From Diacronema lutheri (lineage: Eukaryota; Haptophyta; Pavlovophyceae; Pavlovales; Pavlovaceae): a stretch of 64,000 nucleotides of DNA. Location of the stretch: assembly GCA_019448385.1 (NCBI GenBank), contig JAGTXO010000016.1, positions 682,001 through 746,000 on the forward strand, in the 5' to 3' direction. This document shows, piece after piece, positions 32,983-45,400 of the stretch. Position numbers and translations under genes: made by a program. The notes under the pieces were generated by a model, which worked only from the letters and a program-made list of their open reading frames with translations, ran no database searches and had not been told where the DNA came from. Each line of letters begins with the position of its first letter. Position 1 is the first letter of the stretch.

Positions 32983-35884
32983 TCAAACTCCCCCCTCTGC
33001 GCCCGGCGGCAGCACGTCGATGAGCCCGAAGCGCGCGCACGCCTCAAGCTGCGGCACGACGTGCCTGTCCTTGGGACAGTCGTACACGCAACGAAGCCGG
33101 TCGCTTTCCGTAGTCACAAAGTCCGTCGCGGCGTCGAGTGGCGACCAGTGGTGTGTACGCTGTATGCGGTTGGGCAGCGCGCACAGTGCGAGCATCGCGG
33201 CGTTGCCGTTCAACGCGTGCACGGGGTACCCTACCGCCGTGTCGGCAGAGACTTGCGTGTCGTGGCGCGCGCTCTCGATCTGCGCGGAGAGCGCGTTGGA
33301 GAACTGGTGCAGCGCCTCGGGTAGCGAGTGCGTCTCGACGATGCCACGCAGCGCGAGGGTCGGCACCCACCGGCGGTGAGCGGCTGTGGCCCACAGCTGC
33401 GCGGCGACGCCATCAATAGATAAGGAGTTGAGGCCCCCAAATGCCTGCACGGCGGCGCGGCTCTCGGAGAGCGCTTGGAGCGCGCGCACGACCGCCTCGG
33501 CGGCCTGGCGCGAGACGGCGGCCTGCTCGGCCTTGAGGAGCTGCTCCGCCGCGGCGATCGCGCGGCGGAGCTTGACGTCGCCGCACGTCGAATGTGCCGA
33601 GCCGTTCGCGGCGGAGAAGAGGAGGAGGCGGCAGCGGAGCGAGCCGAGGCGCGACGCGTCGGCAGGCGGGCCCGTCGCGAGCGCGTGCTCGGCGGCGAAC
33701 GCGTTGGCGCAGCCTTGTGAGTACCCCGCCCACGCCCAGCCGGCGGTTGTGACGGCGCGCACGCACGCACACACGCGCGCCGAGTTGTACTCGAGGCCGC
33801 GCACCGAGCCCGTGTCGGCGCGCACAACGTGCACACCGCGCTGCGCCGTGAGCCGCTCGTACGTTGCCGCGAGCTCGTCGCCGCGCGCGCCTTGCGTGAT
33901 GACGCCCATCGCCGAGATGAGCGTCAAGTCCCACCGTACCGCACGCGGCGCGGGCGGGTCGACGAGCAGCCGAACGAGCGGGTCGGCGAGCGCCGCGTTC
34001 TGCGCCTCGTCGTCAAAGTAGAGCGCGCGCACCGCCATCTCGACGAGCGCCTGCTCGCGCTCCGTGCCGCGCGGCGCGTCGCCGCCGGCGGGCGGCGGCG
34101 TCGGCGGCGTCGGCGCCGGCGCGCGCGCGCCGGCTGCGGCCGCGGCGAGGCGGGCGAGGCGCGCGGCGGGCGTCGCGGCGGCGGCGGCGGCAGTGGCGGC
34201 GGCGGCGGCGTGCGCCTCGAGCGCCGCCGCGCCGTACGGCATCGCCTCGCCGCGCTCCGTCGCGCGGCGCGCGACGGCGGCGAGCCAGCGCGCCGCGCCG
34301 CCGCCATCGTCGCGTGACTGTACGGCTCGCACGACAGTGAGGACAGTGAGCGCCTCGACGTTACGCGCGAAGAATGCGCGCACCCACGGCGCGCCGAGCG
34401 CGCGCGGCCGCTCGCGCAGCAGCGCGCCCACCGCCGCGGCCGCGTGCAGGTAGGCGTCCGAGGCCGTCGCCCGCTGCGCGGGCCAGCCGCCGTCGCGTCG
34501 CGCCCACGCGCGCGCGGCCGCGCAACGCGCGCCGAGCGCGTCGGCCGTCTCGATCATCGCCGCGGCGAGCGTCTCGCGGCTCGGACGCAGCGACGGCGCG
34601 ACGCGCGCCACCGAGCGCGCGCCAATCCCGCCGCCGCTGGCCGCGCCCGCGCCTGCGCCGTGCGTGCGCGCGAGCGCGCCGCCGGCCGCGGCGACGGCGA
34701 CGGCGAGGCGGAGGAGCGGCGGCGCGCCCTCGTGTCGCGCGGGGCGCGCGCCAAAACCGGGGCGGTACGCGAGGTGCAGCCGCGCCTTGAGCGCCTCCCA
34801 CGGCCGCGCCGCGCGCGCGACGAGCTCGGCGGCGCGCGCCACCTCGTCGTAGTACGAGGCGTCGGCGTGCGCGCCGCCCGCCATGAAGTCGGCGCGGCGT
34901 GGCATCGGCACGCCCGTCGTGCGCGAGAGCTCGGCGGGCAGGTCGAGGCGGTGGCGCGGCGCGAAAGCCTCCTGCTCGAGCTCGAGCAGCGCGAAGAGCG
35001 CGCCCGCGAGCTGCCGAATCGACCCGCCGCCGAGCTCAGCAATGGCGGCGATGGCGTAGCTCGACGGGCCGCTCTCGCGATGCGCGGCGAGCGGAGCGGC
35101 GGGCTGCGCGCCCGGCGGCGTCGTGGGCTGCGCGCGCAGGAGCAGCTCGAGGAGGAGTCGTTGGTTCAGTTGCACGACGCGCCCTTGCCACGCCGACGAG
35201 AGGCCCGCGCGTAGCAGCAGCGCCACCTCCGCGGGCCCGAGCAACGCCGAGCCCCACTCGGCGCACAGCCGCGCGGCGACGTCGGCCGCGTCGCCGCCGC
35301 CGTCGTCGTCGTCGGCGCCGTCGCCGTCGGCCGCGCGCGGCGGCGGTGACGGCGGCGGTGGCGACGCGGCGGCTGCGCGGCGCGCGCGGCGCGTGGCGGG
35401 CGAGGTGGGCGGCGATGGCGGCGGGCTGGGCATCGCCGCCTCCATCGTGCGCGTCCCGCCTGACAGGCGCACGGCTGCGCCGAGATACGCCGCGATGCCC
35501 CACGCCTGCGGCACGCAGCTCACGCCGCCGAAACGCTCGCGCAGGCTGTCAACGCGCGCCTTCAGCTCAAGCGCGGCGACGAGGGACGCCCACGCGTCCG
35601 CGCAGAAGCCGGACGGCCGGCCCGCCGCGAGCAGCGCACGCAGCTGCGCGAGCGTGAGAAGCGGCGCGACGACCGCGAGGATGGGCGCGAGTCGCGCGGC
35701 CGAGCGGCCGCGCGCCGCGCCGCACGGCGGCCACGCGCGCGCGGCGGCGCCGGCGGCGAGCTCGCGCGACACGGCGGCGCGCGTCGCGGTCGACGGCCAG
35801 CCGCCCGCGCCCGCCGCCGCGCCGGCGGGCGGGAACGCGTCGCCAAACCAGCGCGCGCCGTCGCCGGGGACAGACGCGCCGCCG

Positions 35885-35929
<45 letters not shown>

Positions 35930-38900
35930 GCGTCGTCGGCGCGCGCGGCCTTCTCGCCGTCCACTGCCACCATCGCCGTCGTCTCGCCGCCGTCGGCGCC
36001 GTCGGCGCCGTCCGCCGCCTTGGCGCGGGCCGCACGCACCGTGCCCGCCACGCCGCGCTCGCCCGCGCCGCGCCGCTCGCCGCGCGCGGGCCCGCGCTCG
36101 AGGCCAAAAGCCTCGTACATCTCGAGGGCGCTCGGCACGCCACGGAGCCCCGCTGAGAATTCAGCGCGCAACTGCAAGGGCAGCTCGGGCTCGGCGGGCG
36201 GGCGTGGCGGCAGCGGCTCGGTCGGGCTCAGAAGCAGAGAGGCGAGGCGCACGCCGCGGTCGAGCTCAAAGGCCCACGCGTCCGCGAGCCGCGCGCCGAG
36301 CACGTCGGCGAGGAGCGCCTTGGTGGCGGGCACGTCGAGGCCGGCCGCGGCGTTGACGCGCTCGATGAGGCGCGCGATGGTCGGCGCGTGTCTGCCGTCG
36401 TCGCAGACGAGCGCGCACAGCGCCGCGGCCATCCGGTCGGAGGGGATCACGTGCAACGGCTGCTCGATCCGCTGCGCGCGCAGCACGCGCCGGAAGCGCT
36501 GCCAGCCGCGCACGCCCGCCGCGAGTAGGACACCGAGGCGGCCACCGCGCCCGCCCGCGAGCTCGCCGATGCGCAAGAGCCGCGCGGTGACGGCGGCCGA
36601 GTCGAGCAGCTGCGCGACGCGCCGCGGCTCCGACGGCGGGTCGAGCAGCGCGCGGAAGAAGGACGCGTCAAAGTGCGCGAGCTCGCCGCCCGACGTGACG
36701 CGCTCGCCGCCCGTGACGCTCAGCTCGCCGTCGGCAGACAGCGCGAGCTCCACCACGCCCGAGTGCAGCCCGGAGAGGAGCACCTCAACCGCCTCGCCTG
36801 CGCGCGCGTCGGCGAGCACCGGGCCGACGCCGGCGGGCAACGCCGCGCCGCCGCGCGCGGCGACGGCAGCGCGCCGCGCGTCGCGCGTCGCGACGTCGCA
36901 CGCGGCGCCGCGCGCGAGCGAGGCGAAGGCGTCACGCGGCGGCATCGCGACGGCGCCGTCCTGCGCCGTCGCAGCGGCGGCGTGCGGCCGAAGCCCGAGC
37001 GGCGAGCGCGGCGACGCGATACCGCCGTCGCCGTCGCCCGCGCCGCCCGTCGGCGCAAAGTCCCACTCCACCGACAGCTGCGCTAACGGCGCGCGCGTGG
37101 CGGTGCCGCACGCGTCGCCGTCGGCGTCGCCGTCGACGTCGTCGTTGTCGTCGCCGAGCTCGGCGGAGAGCGCGTGCACCGCCACGCGCGCGCCGGCGGC
37201 GGCATAGAGCTGCCGATCGGCGAGGATGGAGACGAGCGGCTCTGACAAGGTGAGCTCGCACCCGCTGCCCGCGCAGAGCCACGCGCGCACGCGCGGCCGC
37301 ACCGCGCCGCGCGCGCACGCCGCGGCCACGCCGCCGGCCGCGCGCACGCGTAGCCGCGCGGCCGCGCGGGCGCGGAGCACGTCGGCGGGCGCGATGCCGA
37401 GCTCGGGCAGGCCGCCAAGCACCGAGCGTACGGCGACCGCCGCGCGCGCGACGCGCGCGTCGAGCTCAAAGCTGAGCGGTTCGGCGGCGGCGCCGCCGTC
37501 CGTCGCTTCGGGGCCGTCGCCACCGCCGTCGCCGCCGCCGTCGCCACCACCGCGAACGCCGCGGCATCCGCCGCCACCGCGGACGCACAGCCACGCGCTG
37601 CCGCCGGCGAGGCGCGGCCACACGCGTAGCCGCGAGCCGCGCAGCGACGCGCCGCCGCCGCGCCGCGCGCTGCGGCCCGCGCGCACGTCCACACCGTTGA
37701 TCGCGATCGCGATCGCGATCGCTGGTAGCGCGTCGCCGGCGGCGTGCGCCGCATGGCCAAAGCCGCTTACAGAGCGCACGATGGCTGCCGCGCTCGCACC
37801 GCCGCGCATGAGTGGGTGCGAGTGTCGCAGCCGCACGCGCAGGCCGCACAGTCGCGCGTCGCCTTCGCCGATCGCCCACGACTGCGACAGCGCGACGGGC
37901 AGCGGGCGCGACAGGTCGACGCCGCGCGGCGCGCGCGCCGGCAACGCGGAGCGCCCGCCCGCCACCGCCGCCTCCGCCGCCTCCGCCGCCGCCTCCTCCG
38001 CGCCGCGCACGAGCTCCTCGAGCACGCACCGCGCGTCGGCCGGCGCGGCTGGCGCGCTGAGCGCGCGCGCCGGCAAGCCGAGGCGCAGGTGCCCCGAAAG
38101 CGCGAGGCGCGAGCGATGCGCGCTCCCGCGCGCGCCCGCCGCGCTGGCGGCGCCGACGGGCTGCTTCGCCTCCGACTCCACCTCCGCCTCCGCCTCCGCC
38201 CCCAACCCCGCCTCCGCCTCCGCCTCCGCCTCCGCCTCCGCCTCCGCCTCCGCCTCCGCCTCTGCCTGCCCGTCGTCGGTCTGCGGCTCGTCGTCGGGAA
38301 GCGCGGCGATCTCGAGCTTGTCGACGGCGATCTCGACCATGCTCTGCGTGAGCGCGAGCGAACACAGCGCCCTCAGCCTCCACGAGCCGAGGTCGCTGCC
38401 ACCATCGCCGTCGTCGTCGTCGTCGTCTTCGTCGTCGTCGTCGTCGTCGTCGCTGTTGCCGTCGCTGTCGTCGCCGACGCCGTCGTCGTCGTCATGTGCT
38501 TCAGCATTCACGCCGCCGTCGTTGGCGTCAGCCTCCGCCTCCGCCTCCGCCTCCGCCTCCGCCTCCGCCTCCGCCTCCGCCTCCGCCTCCGCCTCCGCCT
38601 CCGCCTCCGCCTCCGCCTCCGCCTCCGCCTCCGCCTCCGCCTCCGCCTCCGCCTCCGCCTCCGCCTCCGCCTCCGCCTCCGCCTCCGCCTCCGCCTCCGC
38701 CCCCGCCCCCGCCCCCGCCCCCGCCTCGCCTCGCGCGCCGCGCGGCCCCTCCGCGGCGGCACCGCCACCGCCGCCGTGCGCGCGCAGGTCGAGCCGGACT
38801 TCCGTCAAGTCCGGGAGGGTCAGCCGCAGCTGCACAGCTGGCGCACGGCCGCGCAACCGCACCTCGGCGCGGGCGGAAGAGAGGAGGGTGTGCGCGGCGC

Positions 38901-39714
38901 GCGCGAGGGCGCGCGAGGGCACCGCGCTGCGCAGCAGCCGCGTGCGCTCGCCGAACGGCGCGCTCGACAAGAGCGCGTCGAGGGACGCGAGCGGCGGCGG
39001 CAGAACAAAGTGCGGCAGACGCACCGACCAGAAGGGCACACAGAAAAGTCCGGCGCACAGCTCGAGGTAGCCGGACCAGGCGGGGGTGAGCGCGGCGTCC
39101 CAGCGCGCGGTGAACGCGCGCGCGCTCGTCAGGCGCACGCGCACCACGCCCGCCGCCTCGAGCCGCGCGAGCGCGCCGATCGCGAGCGCGAGCAGCGCGC
39201 CGAGCAGCGCGGCCGCCCAGCCGAGCCCGACGGACGCGAGGACGCGGCCGATGCGCTGGAGGGCGGTGCCATCGAGCAGCGCGTGCACGTTGAGCACGGC
39301 GGGCACCACGTTTGCCAGCGGTACCGCGCGCGAGAAGGCGAGCTGCCACGACGCGACACGCGCGTTGCGCGGCGCGCCGGCGCGCACGCGCGCGCCCGCG
39401 CCCGCCGCGAACGCCGGGTCGCCGGCGCGCAGTCGGAGGCGGACATTGGCGCCACCGATCGCGTCGGTGCGCAGCACGAGCGGCGGCCGGTGCGGGTCCT
39501 TGGAGAGCGGCACCGCCAGCTCGCCGAGCCGCAGCGTCGCCTCGACGCGCACGTCGAGCTGCGAGAGCAGCTCCGCGCTCACGTGCCGGTGAACGACGCT
39601 CAACCGGCCAGCGCGCAGCGCGAGCGGGCGGCCGTCGGCCGCGGCGCCCGCCTCCGCCGCCGTCGATGACGGCGATAGGCGCACGCGCACGACCGGCGTG
39701 CCGCGCGCCGACAT
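32983..39714 (-). CDS. 2,243-residue protein with poly-(EA) blocks and hydrolase-like C-terminus
   Basis: Function not recognised. Single exon from the ATG at 39714 (MSARGTPVVRV); the frame reaches 39816 but only with GTG. A hydrophobic stretch around residues 165-190 (GLGWAAALLGALLALAIGALA) suggests one membrane segment. Next come acidic low-complexity blocks: (EA)n, DDDDGVGDDSDGN, and a second (EA)n. The central part is Ala-rich with Pro/Arg loops. The last 280 residues look like an alpha/beta hydrolase: WAGYSQGCANAF (nucleophile elbow GxSxG, near 2000), then VYDCPKDRHVVP (possible Asp/His, near 2210), ending FGLIDVLPPGAEGGV. The C-terminal part is the best-conserved-looking region. A membrane-linked lipase or esterase is possible; not more can be said. 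Confidence 0.7.
38179..38275 (-). repeat. (GAGGCG)n coding repeat, short block
   Basis: Imperfect hexamer coding (EA)n, preceded by variants GLGAEAEAEVESEA. Same unit as the longer block at 38526-38715, about 250 bp away. Confidence 0.9.
38526..38715 (-). repeat. (GAGGCG)n coding repeat, about 30 units
   Basis: Plus strand (ctccgc)n; codes for an uninterrupted Glu-Ala run, then GAGAGAGAE by a g-for-a change (cccgcc). Near-perfect copies indicate recent slippage expansion. The other two sense frames would give poly-Arg/poly-Gly, so length changes must be multiples of three. Confidence 0.93.
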
Positions 39715-40067
39715 GCGCCGATTTGCGCCGAATTGCCGCTCGGGGCGGGGGTAGGCGTGGGGCGGGCGGGCGAGTTGAGATTTTCCATTTTTCAGAGAAT
39801 TTGGATTTTCGCCCACTCATCAGGTCGCGTGCTCTCAGGGCGGCGCCCTTCCGTCTTGGCGACGGCGCGCATCACGCGCTGCTGAGCGGAGGGCAGGCCT
39901 TCGCGTGCGCCGCCCGCGTGCCGCAGCGCACTGGGCCGAGCCGCTGCACCGGCCTACGCCGCTGCCGCTACGCGCACGGCCGCTCCTCCGCCGCCGCCGC
40001 ACGCGCACGTGCACGGCCCATCCGCGCACGAGCGCATCCGCGACCCGCCCGCACGTCGCGAGGCAGC
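39715..40067. promoter_or_regulatory. Divergent intergenic region with an A/T-rich island
   Basis: 353 bases between the 2,243-residue gene and the 328-residue gene. 39775-39820 is the most A/T-rich stretch for kilobases (gagattttccatttttcaga and neighbours) and lies about 60-105 bases upstream of the minus-strand ATG, so it is a plausible core promoter. I see no coding potential. Confidence 0.5.
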
Positions 40068-41526
40068 ATGGCCTCGCGCGGCTCGGCATTCGCCGCGCTG
40101 CAGGGGATGAGCGCCGAGGACCCCGCGGCAATCGAGGCCAAGTTGCGCAAGCAGGCGCGCAAGAAGGAGAAGGCCGCGCGTGAGGCCGCAAAGCCAGAGC
40201 CGCGCGTCGCCATCGACCTCAAGAGCTTCGCCGGCGCGCTCTCGTCGGGCAAGGCTTGGGGCGACGAGTCGGACGAGGATGACGACATCTTCTTGCGCAG
40301 GCCTCCGGTACGTCCACCCGCATGCCGCCGCGCACCCGCCGCCCGCGCGCCGCGCCGCGCCACGCCGCGCGCGGCGGCCGTGCGCTCTATCGCTCACACG
40401 CGCTGCGCCTCGCCGCGCCGCGCCGCGCCGCGCGCTTCGCGTTGGCGCGCCCGCGCGCAGGTGCTCGTGTCGTCGGCGGCCGCAGGTGCGGGCCCAGCCG
40501 GCGGCGAGGCCAACGGCGGCGCGCACGGCGCTGGCGCGTCGGCCGCTGCCAGCGGCCACGGCGCGGACGAGGGCGAGGATGCCGACGGCGACGAGGCGGA
40601 GAAGGAGGGCGAGGGTGAAGAGGATGAGGGCGAGGAGGACGAGCCCGTCGACACCGCCGCCGCGGCTGCCGCCGCGCGCGAGGCCGAGGCTTTGGCCGCG
40701 CGGATCGCCGCGGCCGCGCAGCGGCGCAAGGCGAAGGCTAAAGGTGAGAACGGCGGTGGCGACGTCGATGAGATTGCCGCGTTGCTCGCGTCTATCGAGG
40801 CGTCGGACGAGAAGGGCGAGGCGGCGACGGGCGGCGACGGTGGCGCCGCCGGCATGTCCGCCGCCGCCCTCAAGCGCGCGCGCAAGAAGGAGAAAGCAAA
40901 CGTGCGGCCGCGGCTGTTCCAGCGCGCCCGCCCGCGCCCACGCCCGTCTTGCGCGCGCGCAGCCGCGACCGTTACCCGCGACCGTTACCGTTTGCGTCGG
41001 CGCGGCCGCTGGCCGTCGCGGCCGGCCGTCGCGCGCGCGCGCGCGCGCGCGCGCGCTGCGCACCTGCTCCGCGCACGTCGCGCCGTGACGGGTGACGCCG
41101 TGACGGGTGACGCCGTGACGGGTGACGCCGTGACGGGTGAGCTCGTCGCTGACGCGGCCGCGACGGTGCGCGCATTGCCCTCGCGAACGCGCGCGCCGCC
41201 GTCCACGCCGCGCGCCGCAGGCCAAGTCCGACGTGGCGGGGGCTGTGGACAGCGCGGTGGCGAACGGCAGCGCGGACAAGTCGGCGGCTGAGGCGGACGA
41301 CGAGGCCGCGGCGGCCGGCGCGGACGGCGCGCCGGCCGCGGCCGCGGCCGCGCCCGTCGACATTAAGGCGCTGATGCGGCAGAAGGCGGCGGCGAAGGGC
41401 GGCGGCAAGAAGGGTGCGACGGACGGCGCCGCGCTCGCCGCGGCCGAGGCCGCCGCGCGCAAGGAGAAGGCGGCGGCCGCGAAGAAGAAGGACAAGAAGA
41501 AGAACTACAACCAGATGCCCGGCTAG
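40068..41526 (+). CDS. Ala/Glu/Lys-rich charged protein, three exons
   Basis: Not assigned to a family. Exons 40068-40307, 40461-40901 and 41221-41526; both introns phase 0 (GTACGT...GCGCAG; GTGCGG...CCGCAG), 328 residues. Start ATG 40068 (MASRGSAFAALQGMS). Sequence is likely alpha-helical and coiled-coil: KLRKQARKKEKAAREAAK, then DESDEDDDIFLRRPP, an acidic block EKEGEGEEDEGEEDE, AALKRARKKEKAN, and a C-terminus KKKDKKKNYNQMPG. Alternating acidic and basic blocks resemble small nuclear or ribosome-associated proteins. Intron 2 carries four copies of a 15-bp repeat (gccgtgacgggtgac, 41084-41140). Confidence 0.7.
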
Positions 41527-41653
41527 TTTCTTTTCTTTCACTGTCCCTTCCCCCTGCAGATGCGCGGATTTGACCCTCCCTAGTGCACACGCTGCGCGCG
41601 CCCCGAGATATGCCACTGCGGGCTGCAGCCCTCTAAACATGCCAAGTCATAAC

Positions 41654-41667
41654 TTAAGTCAAACCCA

Positions 41668-41716
<49 letters not shown>

Positions 41717-42382
41717 ATCGTCGGCGAACGCGGCCCGCTCAAGCTGCCGCTGCCCCGGCATCCGCGCCGCGAGCTCGAGCTGCGCGTGCACGAGCTCGTA
41801 GGTCTGTAGCATGAGCGCGCGCGCCGTCTCGGCCGTCCACTTGGCGGCGCGCGCGGCCGGCGCGGCGCGGTGGACCGTCTGCACGTCGACGGTGGTGCGC
41901 ACGAGCTCAAAGCGGCCACAGTGCTCGTGCACGACCGTGCCGACGAGCCGCCGCGGCTCGCTGCCCTCGGCCACCCGCCCCTCGAGCCCGACCATCTCGG
42001 TGTTGTCCGGCCGCACGATCCACTCGCCGGCCGTGAGCTCAAATGCCCACGGTGGCGCGCGCGCATGGGTGTCGGCGCGCCGCTGGGAGTGCGCAGCATC
42101 GTCACCGAGCAGCGGCTGGCCCTCGCTCGGCCGTCCGAGCGGCCGCGCGCCCGCCTCGCGCACGGTGAACGCGCCGTGCGTGCCCGAGTTCGGATAGACG
42201 AAATGGAAGACGGCCTCGAGGGGCTCGCTCGCCTCGACGTGGAGCAACAGCCACGCAGGCGACTGGCCGCACGTGTAGTTACCCGCCCAGATCGTGCCGA
42301 CGGGGAAGTACTCTGCGCGGCTCGCCGCCTCCAGCCCCGACAGGAGGGCCGAGGCGACGAGGCCAGCCGACATCGGCCCCAT
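41654..42382 (-). CDS. Protein with a conserved WAGNYTCGQ-type beta domain
   Basis: 242 residues from the ATG at 42382 (MGPMSAG). After an N-terminal helix, residues about 25-150 show a pattern I know from uncharacterised eukaryotic proteins: IWAGNYTCGQS, then AVFHFVYPNSGTHGAFTVREAG, then AGEWIVRPDNTEMVGLEGR, then LVGTVVHEHCGRFELVR. The two Cys (CGQ, HCGRF) are likely structural. The C-terminus is (DG)n from a slipping hexamer. Function unknown. Start codons of this gene and its plus-strand neighbour are only 43 bases apart. An ATG-less extension to 42703 overlaps the neighbour and is rejected. Confidence 0.65.
41668..41718 (-). repeat. (GACGGC)n coding repeat at a C-terminus
   Basis: Eight hexamers code for the (DG)n tail of the 242-residue protein, four codons before its stop. 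Confidence 0.9.
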
Positions 42383-42425
42383 CGTGCGCGCCCAACCTAC
42401 AGCGGGTGGACCTGGGAGGAGAAGA
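42383..42425. promoter_or_regulatory. 43-base divergent start-codon gap
   Basis: Far too short for two separate promoters plus leaders, so transcripts of the two genes probably overlap at their 5' ends or one true start lies further inside its gene. Confidence 0.5.
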
Positions 42426-45400
42426 ATGCCGCGCCCGCTCCGCGCGCTGTGCGCTGCGGTGGCGCTGACGAGCGGCACGCTCGTCGGCGCCGCGCTGCTC
42501 GCGCGTCCGTCGCGCGCGCGCGCGTCGCCGCCGCCCGCCGCGTTCGGCGACGGCGACGGCTCGGCGGCCGCGGCCGCGGCGCGCGCGAGCGCCGGAGGCG
42601 CGGCCGGTGGCGGCAGCAAGAGCCCCGAGCCGCGGCCGGCCGAGCCGAGCATCCCGCCGGACGTGCTGCAGTTCCTCTCGCTGTTCGCGTACCAGGCGCT
42701 CACGGTTGGTGGTTACCTCGTCGTCTTCGCGCTACTCCGCCGGCGCGCGCGCTGGCTCCCCCTGCTCGCGCCGCACCGGCCGGACGGGCCGATCGGCCGC
42801 GCGCGCGGCGTGTGCGCCTGGCTCGCGCGGATCGCGCGCACGCGCGACGACGAGCTGTGCGAGGCGGGTGGCGTCGACGGTGTGCTACACGTTCGCGCCG
42901 CGCGCGCGCACGCCCGGCTGAGCGCGTGGCTTTGCGTGACGTCGCTGCCCCTCATCGCCGCGTATGCGACCGCGCCGGGTGGAGATTTGAACGGCTTCTC
43001 GCGCCTCGCGATGTCCAACGTGCTCGCGGCCGAGGCGGCGGCGGCGCGCGCGGCCGGTGGTGCGACCGGGCACGAGCCGGCTGGGAATGCCGTCGGCTGG
43101 CGCGGCGACGGCTGGACGGCAGACTGGCGGCGTTGGGCGACGGTCGTCGCCGTGTGGGCCAACGCGCTGCTCGCGCTGCGCGCGGCGGACGCGCTCGACG
43201 CGCGGGTCGCGCGGCTGTCGGCGGAGTACGCGCGCGTGGCCGCGCCGCTGCACGCGTACGCGCTCGTTCTGCACGACCTGCCGCCGAGCGTTGGCGCGCG
43301 CGAGGTCGCCGCGCTGCTCCGCGCGGTCCTTGGCGCGGACGCTGTCGTCAGCTCGCATCTTGTCCGGCGCTTCTCCGCCGGACCGGACGCGCCGCGACCG
43401 TCCGGCGCGCGCAAGCTCGAGGCGGGCGCGCGCACGCTCGCCGCGTGCGTCGGCCTCGACCGGCTGCCGCTGCTCCGCCTCCTCCTCACCGGCAGGGGCG
43501 GTCTTCGCGAGGCGGTCAGCCGTTACGAGGCCGCGCTCGCCGCGCTCGCCGCGCGCGAGCGCAGCGCGGCGCCACCGGCGGGCGCGTGCGCCGCGGCCGT
43601 GTCGCGCTGGCTTGGCGAGGTGGGCGGCGGCGGCGACGGGCTCGCGCGAGCGCGCGCGCGCGCGGCCGACGCGCGTGCCGATGTGTGCGCGCTCGTCGCG
43701 GCGGCGCTGAAGGCGGAGGCGGACGAAACTTGCGCGCACGCGCCGTGCTCTGCACGGCGGCGTGCCGCGCGGGCGGTGGGTGCAGAGCACGGCGGCGGCG
43801 AGGCGGCGTGGCGCGGCGCGAGCGCGGCGGGCGGCGACGGCGACGGCGACGGCGACGGCGGCGTTGACGGCGACGACGAAGATGGCAATGACGGCGGCGG
43901 CGGCGACGTGGATGGCACGGATGCCGACGCGCGCGCCGCCGCCGCCGCGGCCGCGGCCGCCTCGGCCGCGGCGGCCGTGGACGCGGCGGACGCCGACGCC
44001 GACGCGGACGCCGCGGACGCGGCGCGGCTGTTCGACGTGGCGAGCTGCGCGGCGGCGGGCAGCGCCGCGCGCAGCGTCGGCGCGCCGTCGCGCGCGCGCG
44101 CGCCGGCGTTGCTCGGCGCCGAGCGCGCGCTGGCCGCGCCGCCCGCCGGCGCGCGCGGCGTCGGCGCCGGTGCCGGCGCGGGCGATGGCGACGATGGCGG
44201 TCGTGGCGGCGGTGTCGACGCGTTGCGCGATGCGACTGAGCCGAGCCGTAGCGTGATCGTCGTGCTCAACTCCCTCGCGCGCGCGTGCGTTGTCGCGACG
44301 GCGCCGCTCGTCGTGAACGGCGGGCGGGTGGGCGGCGACGACGCCGACGGCGATCGCGTCGGCGCGCCGCGCGCGAACGAGTACGTGGTGCTCGCGCGGC
44401 GGCGGGCGGTGGCGGACGGCATGCTCGCCGTCTCCACGCGCTCGCGAGCCGGCTGCGCGCTGCTGCTGCGCGGCGCGCGCGCGTGGCGCGCGGCGCCGCT
44501 CGGCGAGCCGCGCGACGTGCTGTGGCGCGCGCTCGAGGAGCTGCCGCAGGCGCACGTGCGCGCGCGGCGCGCGGCGCTGCTCGGCGCGGCCAAGGCGGGC
44601 GCGTTCGCGACGTGGTCCGTGCTCGTCGGCGGCCTCGCCGCGGGCGTGCAGCTGCTGCTCGCGCAGCTCGCGCACGCGCCCGTCGCGTGGCTGCGCGTCG
44701 GCGCGACGGCGCTTGCCGGGATCGCGCCCGTCATTATTAATAACGGGCTACTCGTGCTGATGGCGCCCTTACTCGCCGACCTGGCCGAGCGGTACGGTGG
44801 GCTATGGCGGCGGTCGGCGCTCGCAGAGGCCGTGCAGCGCGATTATCTTTGGTTTCTGCGCACCGTTGGCTTCGCGGCGCCATTGCTGGCAAGTTCAGTC
44901 GCGTCTTCCCTCCTCGAGCTCTCACGCTCGCCCTCGTCGCTGCTCGGGCTGCTCGCGAGCAACGTGCCCGCGTCCGCCTCCTTCTTCCTCTCGTACGTCC
45001 TCCTGCGCGCGGCGTACGCGGCGAGCGAGGCGCTCGGCGTCGTGCGCGTGCTGCTGTGCGCGCTGCGCGTGGGCGTCGCCGGTTGCGACGTCGAGCGCGC
45101 GCGCGCGGCCGAGCCGCCGCCGAGTCGGCGCGAGGTGGCGGCGGCGTGGGGCGGGTTTGCGCACCTCGTGATGGTCACGTACGCGCCCATCGCGCCCGTG
45201 CTCGCCCCCGTCGCGCTGCTCTACTTTTGCGCGGCGGGCGCTGGCGCGACCCTTGCAACGGCGGCGGTGGAGCGGTCCGAGTTTGAATCGGGCGGGAGGC
45301 TCGCGCGGCTGCAGGCGGCGCAGGCGGCGGACAACGTCGCGATCGCCGCGTTCGTGCAGGCCGCGACGCTCGCGCTTGCCGGCGGCCAGTCCGCGACGGG

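Noticed and set aside
37744-39669. Plus-strand 641- and 197-codon ORFs with poly-Leu-Arg or poly-Pro
   Set aside because: Antisense of the (EA)n blocks.
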